64,000 bases of DNA from Krasilnikovozyma curviuscula (lineage: Eukaryota > Basidiomycota > Tremellomycetes > Cystofilobasidiales > Mrakiaceae): NCBI GenBank assembly GCA_014825775.1, contig MVAQ01000002.1, forward strand, positions 245,025 through 309,024. The letters are read 5' to 3'. A program made the position numbers and the translations under genes. The notes under the pieces were generated by a model. It did no database searches, had not been told where the DNA came from, and saw only the letters and a program-made list of their open reading frames with translations. Position 1 is the stretch's first letter. Each line of letters starts with the position of its first letter. Below, piece by piece: positions 12,331 through 25,541 of the stretch.

Positions 12331-14121
12331 TTTTCTGAGTACGAGGGAGATGGAAATCGTTATGTCACCAAGTCGTTCCAAGTAGTCCCTCTTTATAGAA
12401 TAGAGAAGTTTTACGTCGACTCTAGAGGATGATGGAGTTGTCAGGTGTGATGAAAAGCGTGGCGGAATGATGGCATAGGATGTTTCGAGTCGGATCGTTA
12501 GCCTAACCGGTGGGACAGACAATTTTTATTCATGCACCTTTTTAGCAAATCACAGAAATCATTTCGTCTGGCCACTGGCCCCAGCGAAGTGTGGGATCTG
12601 CTGCCTCACATCGAGAGGGTGCTGGCGATAGAAGACCTTGGAGCTCAAAAATGCGGAGAGGCAGGATCGTCAGTCGCCACGAAAATCTCAGGTTATCGCT
12701 CATCACAGCACGACGCTGGAGGGTCTGTAGCAGATCTGTTTACCATCTCTGAGGTGTGAGAGTCGCCATTGTGTGCGTTTAAAAGCAAGAACCAGGTGAA
12801 AAGACGGACCACCGTAAAATCAAAACAGAGAGGCGGATAAGATAGCGCCAGCGTATCGTGATGTCTGGTTTATACTGCGCTGAAACGTTGACGTCGTTTG
12901 CTGCTTCGACGGCTGCCATAATGTCTTTGTATTTGTTTCTGGGACCGGAACGAGGGGTTCCTATGGCGATGGCCAGATATATACCTGTCCACAGCAAAAG
13001 TCTATGGCCATCGACGTCACCGAAGGCTTGGAAAAGCAATTTAGCAATTTGGCCAGCAAGCATTTTTTTTTCCGGATTCCTGTTGCCATCGACTGCGTGT
13101 GCCCTGCCGCCAATTGCTTCCTATTATAGCTACGTGCTCCCTGCACATCTGCGCGTGGTTACATCACTTGGAGAGCATATTTTTTATTGCTTGATTCAAT
13201 CAGCGTCACCCGCAGAACTATTTTCGACAGCGGCGCGTTTCCAAAATTGTTCGTGTCCCTCGAAAAATCCCCCCAGGTACAATGTGAGGTCTGACCACAT
13301 CTTGCTCCCCCTTCAGATCTGCATTCGTAGGTCTGGTTGGCTTAGATTCAGCTCGTATCCCATCTGCACCAGCTCACCACTACCTCGTTCGCGAGACGCA
13401 GCATCACTTCCAGAACTTGGCACTTCATCGGTCTTTCTCACTGTCATTGTGCACCTTTCCAGCGAGGTAGTGCTTGATATCAATAGTAAGTCAGGCTCGC
13501 CTCGACACAGACGAGCTTTCAGGGGTATACCTTCTAAAAATTGCTGTTCTTTGTACAGCTTCACACTCCCCCAGTCTTTCATTTACCACGCTCCTCTCGC
13601 CTTCAGAAAATTCTTCACACAAGACCTCAAACCGTGAGACAGCAGCACCCATCTGATTAAATCCAGTCGCGAAGGTTTCATTAGCCTAACAGGTAAGCTT
13701 TTCTGGTAATGATTCACTTTGTGAAGGTTCGCTCCCTCTCCCGCCCAAGGTTCTAACCCAACCCCATATGGTGGTCCCTCCCCCCTGTCTAGGTTCTTAC
13801 CAGGTTCGCACGTACTGGTGAGCTCAATTGATTCTACCAACCATTGGAACCTCCCTCTGGCCGCCAGTGAGGTCCATAAATTCACCAGCGGTCGTCCACT
13901 TGGAGCAGCTGCAGTACTTCTCGTTACTTATTCGCGCCCACTTGTTTCCTCTTTCCCCATAACCACCAGGTACACACTCTCTCCGTATGTAATGAACTTC
14001 GATTTCGCGACTCTCTGGGCGCTACGCTATTTCGCTTTGTTGACATTTTACTCCGGATTTTATCCCATTTGTTTTGGTTTCTCTAGACCTCAGTTTCTCA
14101 ACCACCTCCCTTCCTTTCAAC
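12331..14121. other. 1.8-kb region between trehalase and PRM10-like gene
   Basis: This divergent region must contain both promoters. The plus strand from about 13150 to 14100 is pyrimidine-rich, which depletes stop codons. A 259-codon open frame runs on the plus strand (ATG 12861 to TGA 13635-13637), with shorter open frames opposite it. None shows a domain I recognise, and no GT–AG joins to a known protein were found. I treat the region as regulatory or leader sequence with an unproven ORF. Confidence 0.45.
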
Positions 14122-17100
14122 ATGAGCGTCCCAGACGATCCATTTTCCACCGCCTCCTCAGAAGCTCTAGAAGAACTTCAGCGCTCTCACGGCAGCCAAG
14201 AACCAGCACCACGAAGTGAAAATGCCGTTTATACCACCGAAAGTGGCCGTAATTCTACCGGAATGTTGTCACCACCCGGGACATCGTCCTTGGGTCGAGC
14301 AGGAGGCCGTCGAGTTCAATGGCCTAATGAAAACGCTTTGGCATCCCACGTATCAATACCTATGGTTCCTCAAGATCTTGACTCGTCCACCCTATCGCCT
14401 CACACTCTTGAAGACCTCGGCGCTCAAGAACAACTCCAGCGTGCTCTCGAAGCACATTCTCGCGCGTCCGATTCTTCAGGGAACACCCTCTCAGAGCACA
14501 ATGTCACGACACGTTTCTCAGACCTGGCCCCGCTCGAATACCCTTCTTTAGCACCGTCGACGGCAGCGTCGAGCGAAGACGGCCAGCCGGATGACAGGTA
14601 CGAAGAAGCTCGAAACGAGATGGACGTGTTTGTTGCTCCTGGAGAGACGGATGGTATGCCCACTGTCCCACCAGCAGAGGGCATTGCGCCCGTTGATGCT
14701 CACGCAAAGAGTGCGTGGGATCTCGTCAGAGCACATACGTCTGGCAAAGGATTTCTGAGGAACAGGAAAGCGTTTAAGGAACGTGGTCTGAATGCTGACG
14801 AGACCATCAAGAGCGACGACGGGAACGAGAAGAAGGACGGTACAGGCGACGAGGAGGGCGGGCTGTTTGGCAGGATGCTTGCTTCCAACGGCGGCAATTT
14901 GCTGGCGGGCGTCCATCTCCAATCGGCAGAAGATGAACTAGCAGCGAGTTCTTCCAGCAGAGGTGCTATTAGTGGTGGTATCCTCTCTTCTCTCATGGCT
15001 CTTCAACAAGCTCAGCAGGACGGCCTGGACTCTGGTCGATCGACTCCAACATCTTCCGCACCTCCATCACGTCGCTCTTCCATGGCCGTGTCGGATGTCA
15101 ATTGGTCAGATGATAGTGAAGATGAAGAGGCTGCCAAGCAGAAGTTCCTTAAGTCTCAGCGGGAGAAGAGAGCGAAGGGTCTCTGGGGTCACGAAAAGAA
15201 GTCATCTGCAGCTACCACTGCTGCTGGTGACGAGGGAAAAAAGTCAAAGGATGGAAAGTCAAGGCCTCTCTCTGGTACGGGAATCGGGAACTTCATCCAC
15301 GGCAGATCAACTGCTCCTCTTCCTGAACCACCCAGCACTAGCAGCACTGACGACAGCAAGTTTGATGAGAAGAGGAAGAGTATGACGCCTAAGCCGATGA
15401 AAGATATGGGTCATCAGCTGAAGAAGTTAGGTGATAAGCTCGGACTTGATTATGAGCATCCGCGACCTGATATGGCGAGGAGTGGTGGAGGTGTCTTTGC
15501 TGGTCTCATCGCTTCCACTGTACGTCAGGGTGTCTTCCGAGCTGTCGTTTCTTTCAGCATTACTGATGACTTTTACATTGGCAATCAGGGTAACATTGCT
15601 GGTGTAGCAGCACCAAAGAACGTTGAGTTGGCTCCAGCAGCGAACAGACCAGGCTTCGGCTTGTCGAGATACTCCGCCTCCAACGTACCAACTCTCAAGG
15701 ACTTGGAACCCCTCGAACGTCCTCGTTCCATCCAAGACCCTTCAAGGCCTAGCTCTAGAAACTCGTCTCGCTCTAGAGAGGGATCACCTCAACCTATGCC
15801 AAAAGGTATCTTGCAACACACTTCCGCGCCTTCTTCACCAACTATGGAAACTCCGCTTGACATGACTAGAACTGCCACTACCACGTCCATGACTCCTTCT
15901 GCTATGGCTAAGCACCACAAAGCTTTTGGTCTGTCGTTACACGCTCTCGTAAGTACCTCGCGTTGTCCACAATTCACCGCTGTTATTGACTTTTGTCAAA
16001 ACATTCCTCCCAAAGCCACGTCCTGTCCCACTCAAACTTGGATTTTCACACCGGTCAGGCAAATCCACGCCTGATGGAGAGAAATCAGCTCACTTGACGG
16101 ACTATTTCCCTGTCCACGTTGCGAAGCCCGAAACTCAGGAAGAACGAGACCGAAGGGAATGGGCCAAAGAGAAGCAACGTAGAAAGAAGGCCAAAGAGAA
16201 GAGGAAACAAGAACAGATCTTTATCACCATGCATGTCGCTGCTATATTGGCCAGACAAGAGTTCATTCTCAAGATGGCTCGAAGTTTCATGATGTCCGTC
16301 ATCTCTCATTCTCCTTGTTTACCCCTACTGAACTCTGACGGATGCATTCCGCTCCTGTAGGTTCGGTGCTCCTTCTCATCGTCTTGAAGCTCAAATTCAA
16401 GCTACTGCTCGTGTTCTGGAAATCAACTGCCAAGTTGTCTACCTTCCAGGCATCATGCTCGTCTCTTTCGGTGACTCTGCCACCCAGTGAGTTCAACTTG
16501 TCTCGTTACTCCCTGATTCTATTGCTTATTTGTTACTCTTTTCCTAGTACCTCTGAGACAAAGTTCTTGAAACAAGCGAACGGTCTCGATCTCGGAAAAC
16601 TTCTCGCAGCTTATTACCTCTACTGGAAGGTTATCCACGACAAGATCAGCGTCACTGACGCTTCAGCCGAACTTGATGGATTGATGACTAAGAAACCAAG
16701 ATACAATCTCTACGAGAACTTGATTATTGGCGGACTGGCCTCTGCTTTCATTCAACCTTCTGCTTTTTACGGTTCTTTCATCGACTGCTTGATCGCTATC
16801 CCTCTCGGTGCTCTCCTTGTCTTAGTACAGATCGGAGTCAGTAAAAATGACTTGTACTCCAGTTTGTTCGAGTAAGTTTCGCTTCTGTTTACCTGCTCAA
16901 GCGATTGCCATCTCACACTCGCTTGTTATTTTAGAATTGTTATTGCAACAATCAACTCCTTCCTTGCTGCTGCCTTCGCGTCAACCAACCAGTTCTGCTT
17001 CTCAGCCGTTGCTTCTGGATCTGTTGTGCTCATCTTACCTGGATACATCGTCCTGTGTGGAGCTCTTGAGCTTGCGAATCGTTCTATCATTTCAGGATCT

Positions 17101-18000
17101 GTCCGTCTTGTTTACTCCGTTTTGTACTCGCTCTTCCTTGGATTCGGTTTAGCGTAAGTCTTCTTTTTTTTATCGATGATCAAGCAAGTAGTAATGATTC
17201 TATTACTTGTAGCATGGGATCAGAGGTCTACGTCAGAATCACTGGTAAGGATGTCATTGGTGCCGATGACTACCAATGTACTGCGCTCAGAGGTGACGGC
17301 GTGCCTTGGTACAGAAATACAATTCCAGCTTGGTGGTGTCAGTCACGTTTCTCTTCTGATAAATCTATAGCAAAACTGATAGGTCGCTTGCTTCAATTAG
17401 ACTTCTTGTCAATCCCTGGGTATCTCTTGCTTCTTGGGTTGAGGAACGGTCAGCCATTCTTTAAGAAGGAGACACTGGTCATGATCATTATTGGTTCGGC
17501 AGGATGGAGTTGTAACTACTTCTCTGGGAAAGTATTCGTCAACAGATCTGATATCAGCTCTGCCATTGGTTCCTTCATCGTCGGTTTGCTTGGTAATATC
17601 TATGGGAAGTTTACCCGAGGATCACCTTTTGTCGTTATGGTAAGCAGATATTTGCAAATGTTTCTTCATGTTGCTCGTTACTGACCATAGATTCGCGTTT
17701 TGCAAAACAGGTCGTTGGTGTTTTGTTACAGCTCCCATCTGGATTGTCGAATGGTGGTCTTCTCAGGTTCGCTTCAGATTCTACATCTGGTAGTTCAACT
17801 TCGTACTCCGATGGTTTCAGTGTTGCTGAACAGCTTGTCGAAGTAAGTCGTACATTTTTCACTTCCTCTTCTCTCATTCGCTTACCGTCTTTTCATTATA
17901 GGTCGCAATTGGTCTCACAGTCGGTCTTTTCGTTTCTGCCGCTGTTGTAAATTTCTTAGGTGGCGGACGTAGAAGAGGAACCAACTTATCATCATTCTGA
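14122..18000 (+). CDS. Prm10-like membrane protein, ThrE/DUF1212 family
   Basis: The protein belongs to the threonine/serine exporter-like family that includes yeast pheromone-regulated Prm10. ATG 14122 opens a long Ser/Thr- and acid-rich cytosolic N-terminus beginning MSVPDDPFSTASSEALEELQ. The ThrE N-terminal domain follows, with HRLEAQIQATARVLEINCQ, YLPGIMLVSFGD and KFLKQANGLDLGKLLAAYYL. Several hydrophobic helices come next (for example NLIIGGLASAFIQPSAFYG, SVVLILPGYIVLCGALELAN, VVGVLLQLPSGLSNGG). It ends at TGA 17998-18000 after GGGRRRGTNLSSF. The gene has roughly nine introns, mostly in the membrane half. Substrate is unknown for fungal members; the family call is strong, the physiological role is not. 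Confidence 0.9.
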
Positions 18001-18409
18001 ACGAGAGGCTGCGCCAATGTTTCTTTCTTTCCTGCGACCACAAAACTCCTTTCACTACATCTTCACGCTCAACTCATGACTCTCAAAATGCGCCACTGTA
18101 TCTATTTATCTTACCTACAAAAGTACTAGTAGACTTTCCCCTTGCACCCTCGTATGACCGATTTTCCTTTGATCCCTTCTCATGTATAGAGTTGTTTAGA
18201 AATCGCCGTAACCATTGCTGTAGAACTCTGTACATAGATTCTGTCGGTTCCTGTTTCAACAGTGTGGACACAAAGCTATATGAAAGTGAGGTCTAAGATT
18301 CTACACTCTTCCCCGAGCATGCGCATAACAACGACCCACAAATATACATACATTCTAAAATAAACATCAAGAGTGCAACTATTATACAAGCCAAGTACAT
18401 TCCCCTTCT
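18001..18409. other. Convergent intergenic region
   Basis: The 409 bp between the ends of the PRM10-like gene and IMP4 probably hold the two 3' UTRs. A stretch at about 18340-18390 is AT-rich. I see no gene. Confidence 0.5.
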
Positions 18410-19644
18410 CTAGAGCGCTTTTCGTTTCCTCGCCGTTCTAGTGTATGAGCTGAGGTACCACTCGAGATCCGCCTCGTTCTGTTCGATTGTCCCCTGCTTG
18501 ATCTCATAGGGTTTCATGTCGAATCTGGGGCCAACTTCCGCTAACTCGACTGACTTATGAGACGTCTTCAGAAAGACATGGTGCCTGACAACAGCGAGCA
18601 GACTATCAGGTTCAGGTCAATATGTAGACAAGATTTGGCAGGAAACGCACCTGAAGGATATGAAGTCACTTTCGTTAACAAATGTCATCGTTCTTTTTGA
18701 GTCTTCCTTGGGTACAGGGAACAAGAACTTGAGGATGTCTCTAACTCTACCACCTAACGGTGTCGTAAAGTTTTCAAAAATGAGGTGAGGGTATTGTTCT
18801 GATACCGTCGAAGTGGAGTGGGAGGTGATGTCATGTCGCAAAACGACGTTATTGAGGGTGAAAGAGATTGTTGGACCATGGGGAAAGTGAGAGATAATCA
18901 TTGCGTCTGATACATATCGCAATCAATATTAGCCGGCACATTCACCTGAGAGAGGACCCGCTTGAACGCACCTGGAATACCTCTGTGTTCATGAACAATA
19001 ATAAGATCTGTGATGTCGTTTTCTCGACATGCTTGAGCCAGCTCCTTCACAACGTAATTACCTCTGTTGATTCGGTGTGAGTTCGGGAAAACCAGACGCA
19101 TTTCCTGTAGGGGAGCAGCGGTAGGAAAATAACACAAGGGAATAAGTACTTGTCAAAAGATCTCCAAGAGACTAGTTTGTGGCAGAGCATACCTTTGAAA
19201 ACTGTAGTAATTTGGAGGATGGGTCTCGTGAGGTTGTGAGAAGAATCTTGGGATCATAGATTCCTGCTTTAGAATATTCATCGTCCACATGGTTTCTAGG
19301 ATCTGATTTAACGACCAAAGGTCAAGAATATCCAACAAATGGAGCATTCGTTCCATCCAAGTACCATGATGACCAGGACCAAAATTTCAAAGACGAGCTG
19401 GAATCAGAACCACCATTTCAAAGCAAATTCTAAGATTAATACCGTACTGACCATCCTGAGCTTCATCCCTACCGAAATCCTTTCCCATGGTGATGACATC
19501 TCTCCTCAATTCTGTCGGTACATTTTTACCTTCAGCGAGCGCTTCCTTGATTTTTTGTTTCTTGTTGTAAGTCGAAAGTTCTTGAGCTTCCAAAGACTTC
19601 TTATAGATGTATTCTCTACGTTCTCGGGCTTGACGTCTGATCAT
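18410..19644 (-). CDS. IMP4: U3 small nucleolar ribonucleoprotein protein Imp4 (Brix domain)
   Basis: Imp4 binds U3 snoRNA with Mpp10 and Imp3 and acts in the nucleolus in early 18S rRNA processing. The start is taken at ATG 19644 because [20 protein letters not shown] matches the usual beginning of the family. The Brix domain is evident: [57 protein letters not shown] and LTTPLGGR-like [20 protein letters not shown]. The end, [17 protein letters not shown], is the expected basic tail, with TAG at 18410-18412. About five short introns are needed. The next gene on the same strand, UBE2O-like, ends 317 bp upstream of this start. Confidence 0.94.
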
Positions 19645-19961
19645 GTTTCGTAGGTCGCTGAAATGTCTCTCTGTCAAGGTTGGATTCAACTCATTCAGAA
19701 TTTCGTGCCCAAGATATCTTGAGGTAGGTGGCGCTACCGGTTTTGAAGTCCTAAAGAGGGTGCTGTCAACAATAAAAGTGTCACAATGACTCTGTTTCGC
19801 GATCTTTATCGTCTAGGTAGCACTAAGAAATTAGTTCAAAATGGTCTAAATGGTGGCAACCAAATCAAAACAAAAAGCCCAAGCGAGCATTATACAATGA
19901 AAATGTAATGGAAACAACACAAATAAAGCTTGAACGTGAGCATCATAATCTAAACTGTGCA

Positions 19962-22900
19962 TCAAGAGATCTCCTTCAAAAGTTTCTCGAGCGACAGCAA
20001 CGTGCGTTTCAAAGGCAGCACAGCACCCTTTGACAACTTGGTCTCCCCTCTCCAACCTTCTCTCCACTGCTCAGGAGACTCTAAATTTGACTTCAATCCT
20101 GTAGGTAAGCTGTCAGAGTTGCTCTCCGATTTCTCGACCAAATCTCTGGTTTCAGTCACAACCTTCTGCAGCAGGCCTCTGGTGATATAAATGTGTTGAA
20201 TCTCTGATTCAAACGAAGAGACTGGGTGTATGAGGGCATGGAGCACAAACGCTCGAGACTAGAAGAAGAAGTCAAACCGTCAGGACATCTAAATTGACGT
20301 CGAATTTCGTGCTATTAGACCTTACCAAGACGAAAGCTTTCTCGGAGTACTGACGCGAGTTGACAGCTGCTTCGGCAGTCCCTCTCAGCTTCTCGTAGGC
20401 TGGTTCACAGTACCATCTACGATAAAAGGTTATGTTAGTTCGGCGTCAGAAATAATTAAATGGGCGTCTAGCACTGACGGTTCTTTGACCAACACCAAGC
20501 CTTGAATGCTGACCAGGGCCTGTAACAAACTCGACTTCGTATGTGACCAAGTTTCACTCTTGTCGCCAGTCCACGTGTTCAAAATCGAGAGACAAACTTT
20601 TCCATCTTCATACAAGTTTGGAGAGATCCTGCCCATCCCGCTGGTCCAAGAATGGAAGAACGCCTGTGGTGGTGCGTATGGAAAGTTAGATGAGAGATAA
20701 AAATCAATGAGATGAGGTGCGTCAGAATAAGGTGTTGATTCTGGACCAAGGATCAAGACTCTGTTCAAAGAAGCAGGCGTCAGAGTGGGCGATAACGAAT
20801 GAAAAGGTATTTTCTTCACCTCAACAAGTCAGAACGATCCTCGTAGGAACGAACCAGTATCGAACTGGGTAAAGATGATCTCAGAACCTTGAATTCTTTC
20901 TGAAGTCGAGGGAAGAATGCAGTTGATGGTTTCTGGAGGAAAGGTTCGTTGATGAAATGATGATCTTTAGGTGCCTGCTCCAAGATGGTAAATCTAGGTA
21001 GTTGAGGGTCGTCGAGAGACAAGTCAACGGTACGGATTGGTGTTGGCGTTATCGTGTCGTGGGACGATAGGGATACTGTGGTTGGTGTAGGGGTTGAAGA
21101 CGAGGTATTGGGACTTTGGTACGAAGGCCGTTTTGGCGAGATCAGAGTATTGAGAGAACTGGAATCGTCAACTTCCATTGCCTCTAAATCACTGGACATT
21201 TCGTCTTCCATTCTAGCTTTGAATGGATTCTCCATTTCGATGGAATCCGTCAAGTGCTCCCACGATCCCTCTTCACTGTCCATTTCATCCCCATCACGGT
21301 AGCTTCCAGACTTCTGAGACGAGTTCTCGTAGGATTGATCAGCCTCTTCGTTAAGCCGGATGATTCTTTCCAGCTTCTCTTTGATGATCCGACCTGACGG
21401 AAGGGTAATTTCCACCAGACCATCTAGCCTGAGATCGAGGACTTCCCCATACCAATTGCAGTCACCGACTTTACTAGGCAGCAACAGCTGAGAAAATTGA
21501 CTAGTATTTGACATCCCTAGAGTCGTCACAATCCTTCGAAGTTCTGTAGGCGGCCAATCTGGGGTCAGCATACCAACGAACGCGAACGACTCATGGTTGG
21601 ACCTACCTTGTTCATCTCTAATTCCCTCAAACTCGCCCATCGTCGGCACGCGCGGTGGGACACAACCATTCCCAGACGTAGACGCTACCAGCACCAAATC
21701 TCCTCTATTCACACCAAAAGCTTCTCCCACATTAGGTCCATGCGGATCCAACTCGAGAAGAGACACTTCAGTGACATCCTTTGAAGACAGCATTAAGATG
21801 AACGCCGTCCTGTCGTCTGCGTTAACCGTTTGGACTACAACATGCTGGTTCTGCCATGTAGCATGAGAGCCAGGCCAGGCATCATACTCGTCGATGTTCT
21901 ATAGTCAGAAGGTTAGGGTATGCGACTGGACGACAAAATACATTCAATGGTTTTTACTTACAGGATACGGCATAATGTCAATTGTCTTTTCCTTCGTCAA
22001 TGAGCCATCCATCCAGAGTACCTGTACCAAGGTCTTTGTTTCCCTGACGACCATGGCACCAATTTCCAGAGCACCATCTCGATGCGTCGTCGGCTTCAGG
22101 CCGAACTTGTCCATCTGTTCCTTTGACTTGAAGACCACTTTCGCACCAACTTGAGGAATGTGATCGGCATCACAGGTAACTTGTTCAAGAAGATGGAAGT
22201 CTGATGCAGTCCATAGCCGCTTGGGCCTCGTCTTCGAAGACTGAACTGAGGATGGCAGCTGAGCAACGGAGCGGTAAGTTTAGGTACGCTACATTGAAAG
22301 GGAAAGAATTGGAAGAATGAGCACCTTTTGGTTTAAGCAAATCCAGTCGATGAACAGTACCGAAGGGATAACTTCGATACAAATGTCGCCTGTTCTGTCA
22401 ACCCCGCCGGCGTTGGCTTCAATGAAGTCTTGAGCGCGCCGACCTGGTTCAAAGACGCCTGAGAGTTCAGCAGCTCGCCAAGTAGTCTTGTCATGGGGGT
22501 TTTCTATGACTGCTTCTTCGACTAAAGGTAAACCAGCGAGTTCAGGTTAGTTTACTGCAATTCCCATTCTCAGAGAAGGTAGGCCACTCACAGATTTCTT
22601 CCACCACACCAAGCCAATCAGAATGAATTACCCTGTCTCCAACTTCAACTTTGAGAGCACCTTCGAGAACCACACTTGGGACACCTTCAATGACTTGCCC
22701 GCTGATAACATGCTCTAGAGTGCTTTCCACTTGGACACTTTTGATGGTTCCGCTCTGAGCGTCACTCCAACTCCTCTTCACAACATCTCCAGGCTGCAAA
22801 AGCCTGTCTACTAGCTCAACAGACTTGACAGTAACGATTCTCAGGTTGTCGATGTGAGCTGAGTCTGACGGGATGAACGTGAGCCCAAGTTCGTTCCTGT

Positions 22901-23110
22901 TCAGATAAGGCTGGTTGGGGTGGTTCTCGTTGTAGTTGGATTCTTCATCAAGGCCGCACTTCTGATGGTTTCAAAAGCATTAGACTGTATCAGCTTGGAA
23001 TAAGAAGGTATACAGCCAAGGTGCATCGTCTTACGTACCACAACAAGATTCATTCGACCATCCTCATCAGAGACTATGTCCCCAGCGAAGATTCTCCTTC
23101 TGGATGCCAT
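19962..23110 (-). CDS. UBE2O-type hybrid E2/E3 ubiquitin-conjugating enzyme
   Basis: UBE2O-type enzymes combine E2 and E3 activity and, in animals, mark unassembled ribosomal and other basic proteins. A UBC fold near the C-terminus shows [33 protein letters not shown] and [20 protein letters not shown], in which the cysteine of KVCLSI is the ubiquitin-accepting residue. This is followed by [20 protein letters not shown], typical of UBE2O rather than canonical E2s. The N-terminal half from ATG 23110 ([19 protein letters not shown]) contains repeated small beta-rich segments ([35 protein letters not shown]) like the conserved UBE2O CR regions. An acidic Ser-rich linker and a C-terminal helical region ending [10 protein letters not shown] complete it. 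The stop is at 19962-19964. Fungal orthologues are poorly studied. Confidence 0.9.
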
Positions 23111-23415
23111 TCTGTCATTCCAGATGACAACCAGGCTAGATTCAAGAATTGAGGATGTCGCTGGCGGAAGCTCAGCGAGAGGTACCAACTCATTAATAAG
23201 CCATTTTTATTGGTTCATTTATTTATCGAACATGACACTTCATTTCGGCTTCTAAGCCACCAAGAACCTCTTATTTATTCGTTGACAAGCTCAAAGTATC
23301 GTATTGGCGAAATCCAGCTGCTCGCCTCTCTTGCGTCGAAATTTTGTTTTGGAACTGGCTAAGGCAGCTTCTGACCAAAACAACATCAACACTACCAAAG
23401 AGGAGCTCTTCAGTA
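23111..23415. promoter_or_regulatory. Divergent promoter between UBE2O-like gene and BUD22
   Basis: Only 305 bp separate the two start codons, so one bidirectional promoter region probably serves both genes. The centre (about 23200-23285) is AT-rich. No individual element was identified with confidence. Confidence 0.5.
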
Positions 23416-25285
23416 TGGCAGAAGAGCCTAAGTTGAATAGAAAAGAGCAGAGGAAAAGGAAACGAGAGGCAGAGGAAGCAGCAGCGGAGGCTTCAGCAGT
23501 ACCAGAACCACCGATTGCTTCAGTAGCAGAGGTTTCAGTCCCTCGAATAGGAGATATACATAATATCAAGCCGAAGAAGGAAAGAGCTTCACACAATCCA
23601 TTCAAGCCTTTAGCCGAAGATGAGTTGAGGAAGAAAATCGTAAGTCGAGCAGTAATGGCTCTGGAAGTCTACTTTTCCATGCTGACGCTGTGTTGTGCTA
23701 TGTATTGCAGTTTCACGTTCAGAAGATTCTGTTAGCTTCAGCTAAAAAGGCTCAGGCATTTGAGAGGAAGAGACTGCTGAAAAAGATTGGTGATCTCAAG
23801 TTCGTTCGCTGACCCTCGTCGACATGATAGTCTCGTCGTACTTGAGCTAATTGGTCTGTATTTATTTTACAGAAAGAAAACTCCAGACTCGCCTTTGCTT
23901 CCGTCTCTTGAAGCGGAATTTTCTGAATTGCCAGTGAGCCTTGATTTCAGGACGTGTGTAGTGTGTGTGCTGACGCACTTTTGCTTCCCCAGTCGATCAA
24001 CCTTTCAATCCTTACTTCTCAACACATTCACACCAAGCTTTCTAAAATACATCTAATGACGTCATACCCACTCTTAGCAGCTGCTCTCCCATTCCCATCC
24101 ACAGTGCCGCCATCAAAGACCGCCAACAGGATTCTCAGCAACAAAGAATTTGCGATCGTCGTTTCAGGTGAAGTCTCAAGAATCAGAGGAATCATGGATC
24201 CTGAAATCAAGGTTGAGGAGAAGGCGAAACAGAAAGCAGCTGAGAAGAAGGCAGTAAAGAAGGAGAGGAAGAAGGAGAAGCAGGAAGAGAAGAAGGCAGC
24301 GATGGCTGAAACCTCGACTCAGAACGCAGCAAGTGATGGTGAGGTTGAAACTGAGGATGGTGAGAGTGATGCTGGAGGTTTTGTCGACGGAAATGGTGGA
24401 GATGAGAGTGACGCAGATGAAGCTAGGTTGGCAACAGAGGCAGGGTTTTCGTCTGGAGACGAGGAAGACGGCCTAGAGGCTGATTCAGAAGAAGAAGAGG
24501 AAGATGATGACTCAACACGAGCGTCATTCTCGTCAGGTTCAGTAGCGTCAACATCTGCTGCTCCACCACCAGCCAAGAAGTCTAAACAAACGCCGGCAAC
24601 AAATCCACCTGCTTCTCAAAAACCTCAGAAGAAGAAGGAAATCAAGACTTCGACATTTTTACCTTCACTCAACGCGGGTTTCACTCGTGGTAACGACTCG
24701 GATTCTGAACCTGAACTGCTGTCTGACGACGACATGGCTCCCAAGAAAAACCGAAGAGGACAGAGGGCTAGAAAAGCGTAAGTCATACCCCAGTAAACAT
24801 TCTTCAAACCTATTTAATAATCCCGTTCTGGCTCTTCTAGTATCTGGGAGAAGAAGTACGGCATTGGAGCCAATCATCTCAAAGCGGAGCGAGAAAAGCA
24901 GCTTCAGCTGCCACCTTCTCAAAGATCTTTCATTGCCGTTGGAAATCACCGAGCACCTTCAACAAGCGGACGAGAAGGCAGAACAGGCATAGCAGCAGGC
25001 TCAAGACCTCCAGTACCGGAGTATATCCCAGGTGTATCGGCTCCGCTACGAGGTGGTCGAGGGGGTGCCCGTGGTGGTCCCTCGTCCAGAAAAGGATTTA
25101 ATCATCCACCGCCGCCTTCTACCAGCGCACCCGGTCTCCAAGCAGCGTCAGCTCCAGCGCCGAAGAGCGGTGCGACGTCTGGTGGTGGAGGAGTTCATGT
25201 CAGTTGGGAGTTGAAGAAGGCGCAGAAGGAGAAGGAGAAAGCAATGATTAGTGCGACGAAAGGGAAGAAGATTGTATTTGATTGA
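23416..25285 (+). CDS. BUD22: Bud22/SRFBP1-family ribosome biogenesis protein
   Basis: Bud22 is a nucleolar protein needed for 18S rRNA maturation; the animal relative is SRF-binding protein 1. The start is ATG 23416 (MAEEPKLNRKEQRKRKREAE). The Bud22 N-terminal helical region continues across introns with KILLASAKKAQAFERKRLLK. The middle is a lysine-rich segment followed by a strongly acidic Glu/Asp/Ser stretch (about 24330-24520), common in nucleolar proteins. The diagnostic C-terminal element KKNRRGQRARKAIWEKKYG crosses an intron at about 24780-24839. The tail is Gly/Arg/Ala-rich and ends KKIVFD at TGA 25283-25285. About four introns are present. Confidence 0.9.
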
Positions 25286-25541
25286 GTCTATATCATGCAC
25301 ATCATATATGTTTCTTCTTCTTTCGGTGTGCTGTAAAACAACCGCACTCTGTTGCGCGATGCGTTGCGTGGGTCTGTTTCGCTCTTTGTGGTGACCTCAC
25401 TGTACAGGACATTGTCAAAGTCCTATTTTCGAAGGGCATTGATATATACAGTGATTTTCTCTAGTTTTCGCGAACCAAATTTTTTTCAGTGATGCTGACC
25501 CTTTTTGTCGTGCCTATGTCACGTAGCGTCAGACGACTAGG

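Noticed and set aside
12415..12430. 16-base match to a common cloning polylinker (SalI-XbaI stretch) upstream of trehalase
   Set aside because: The match stops on both sides after 16 bases and no other vector sequence is present, so coincidence is more likely than contamination.
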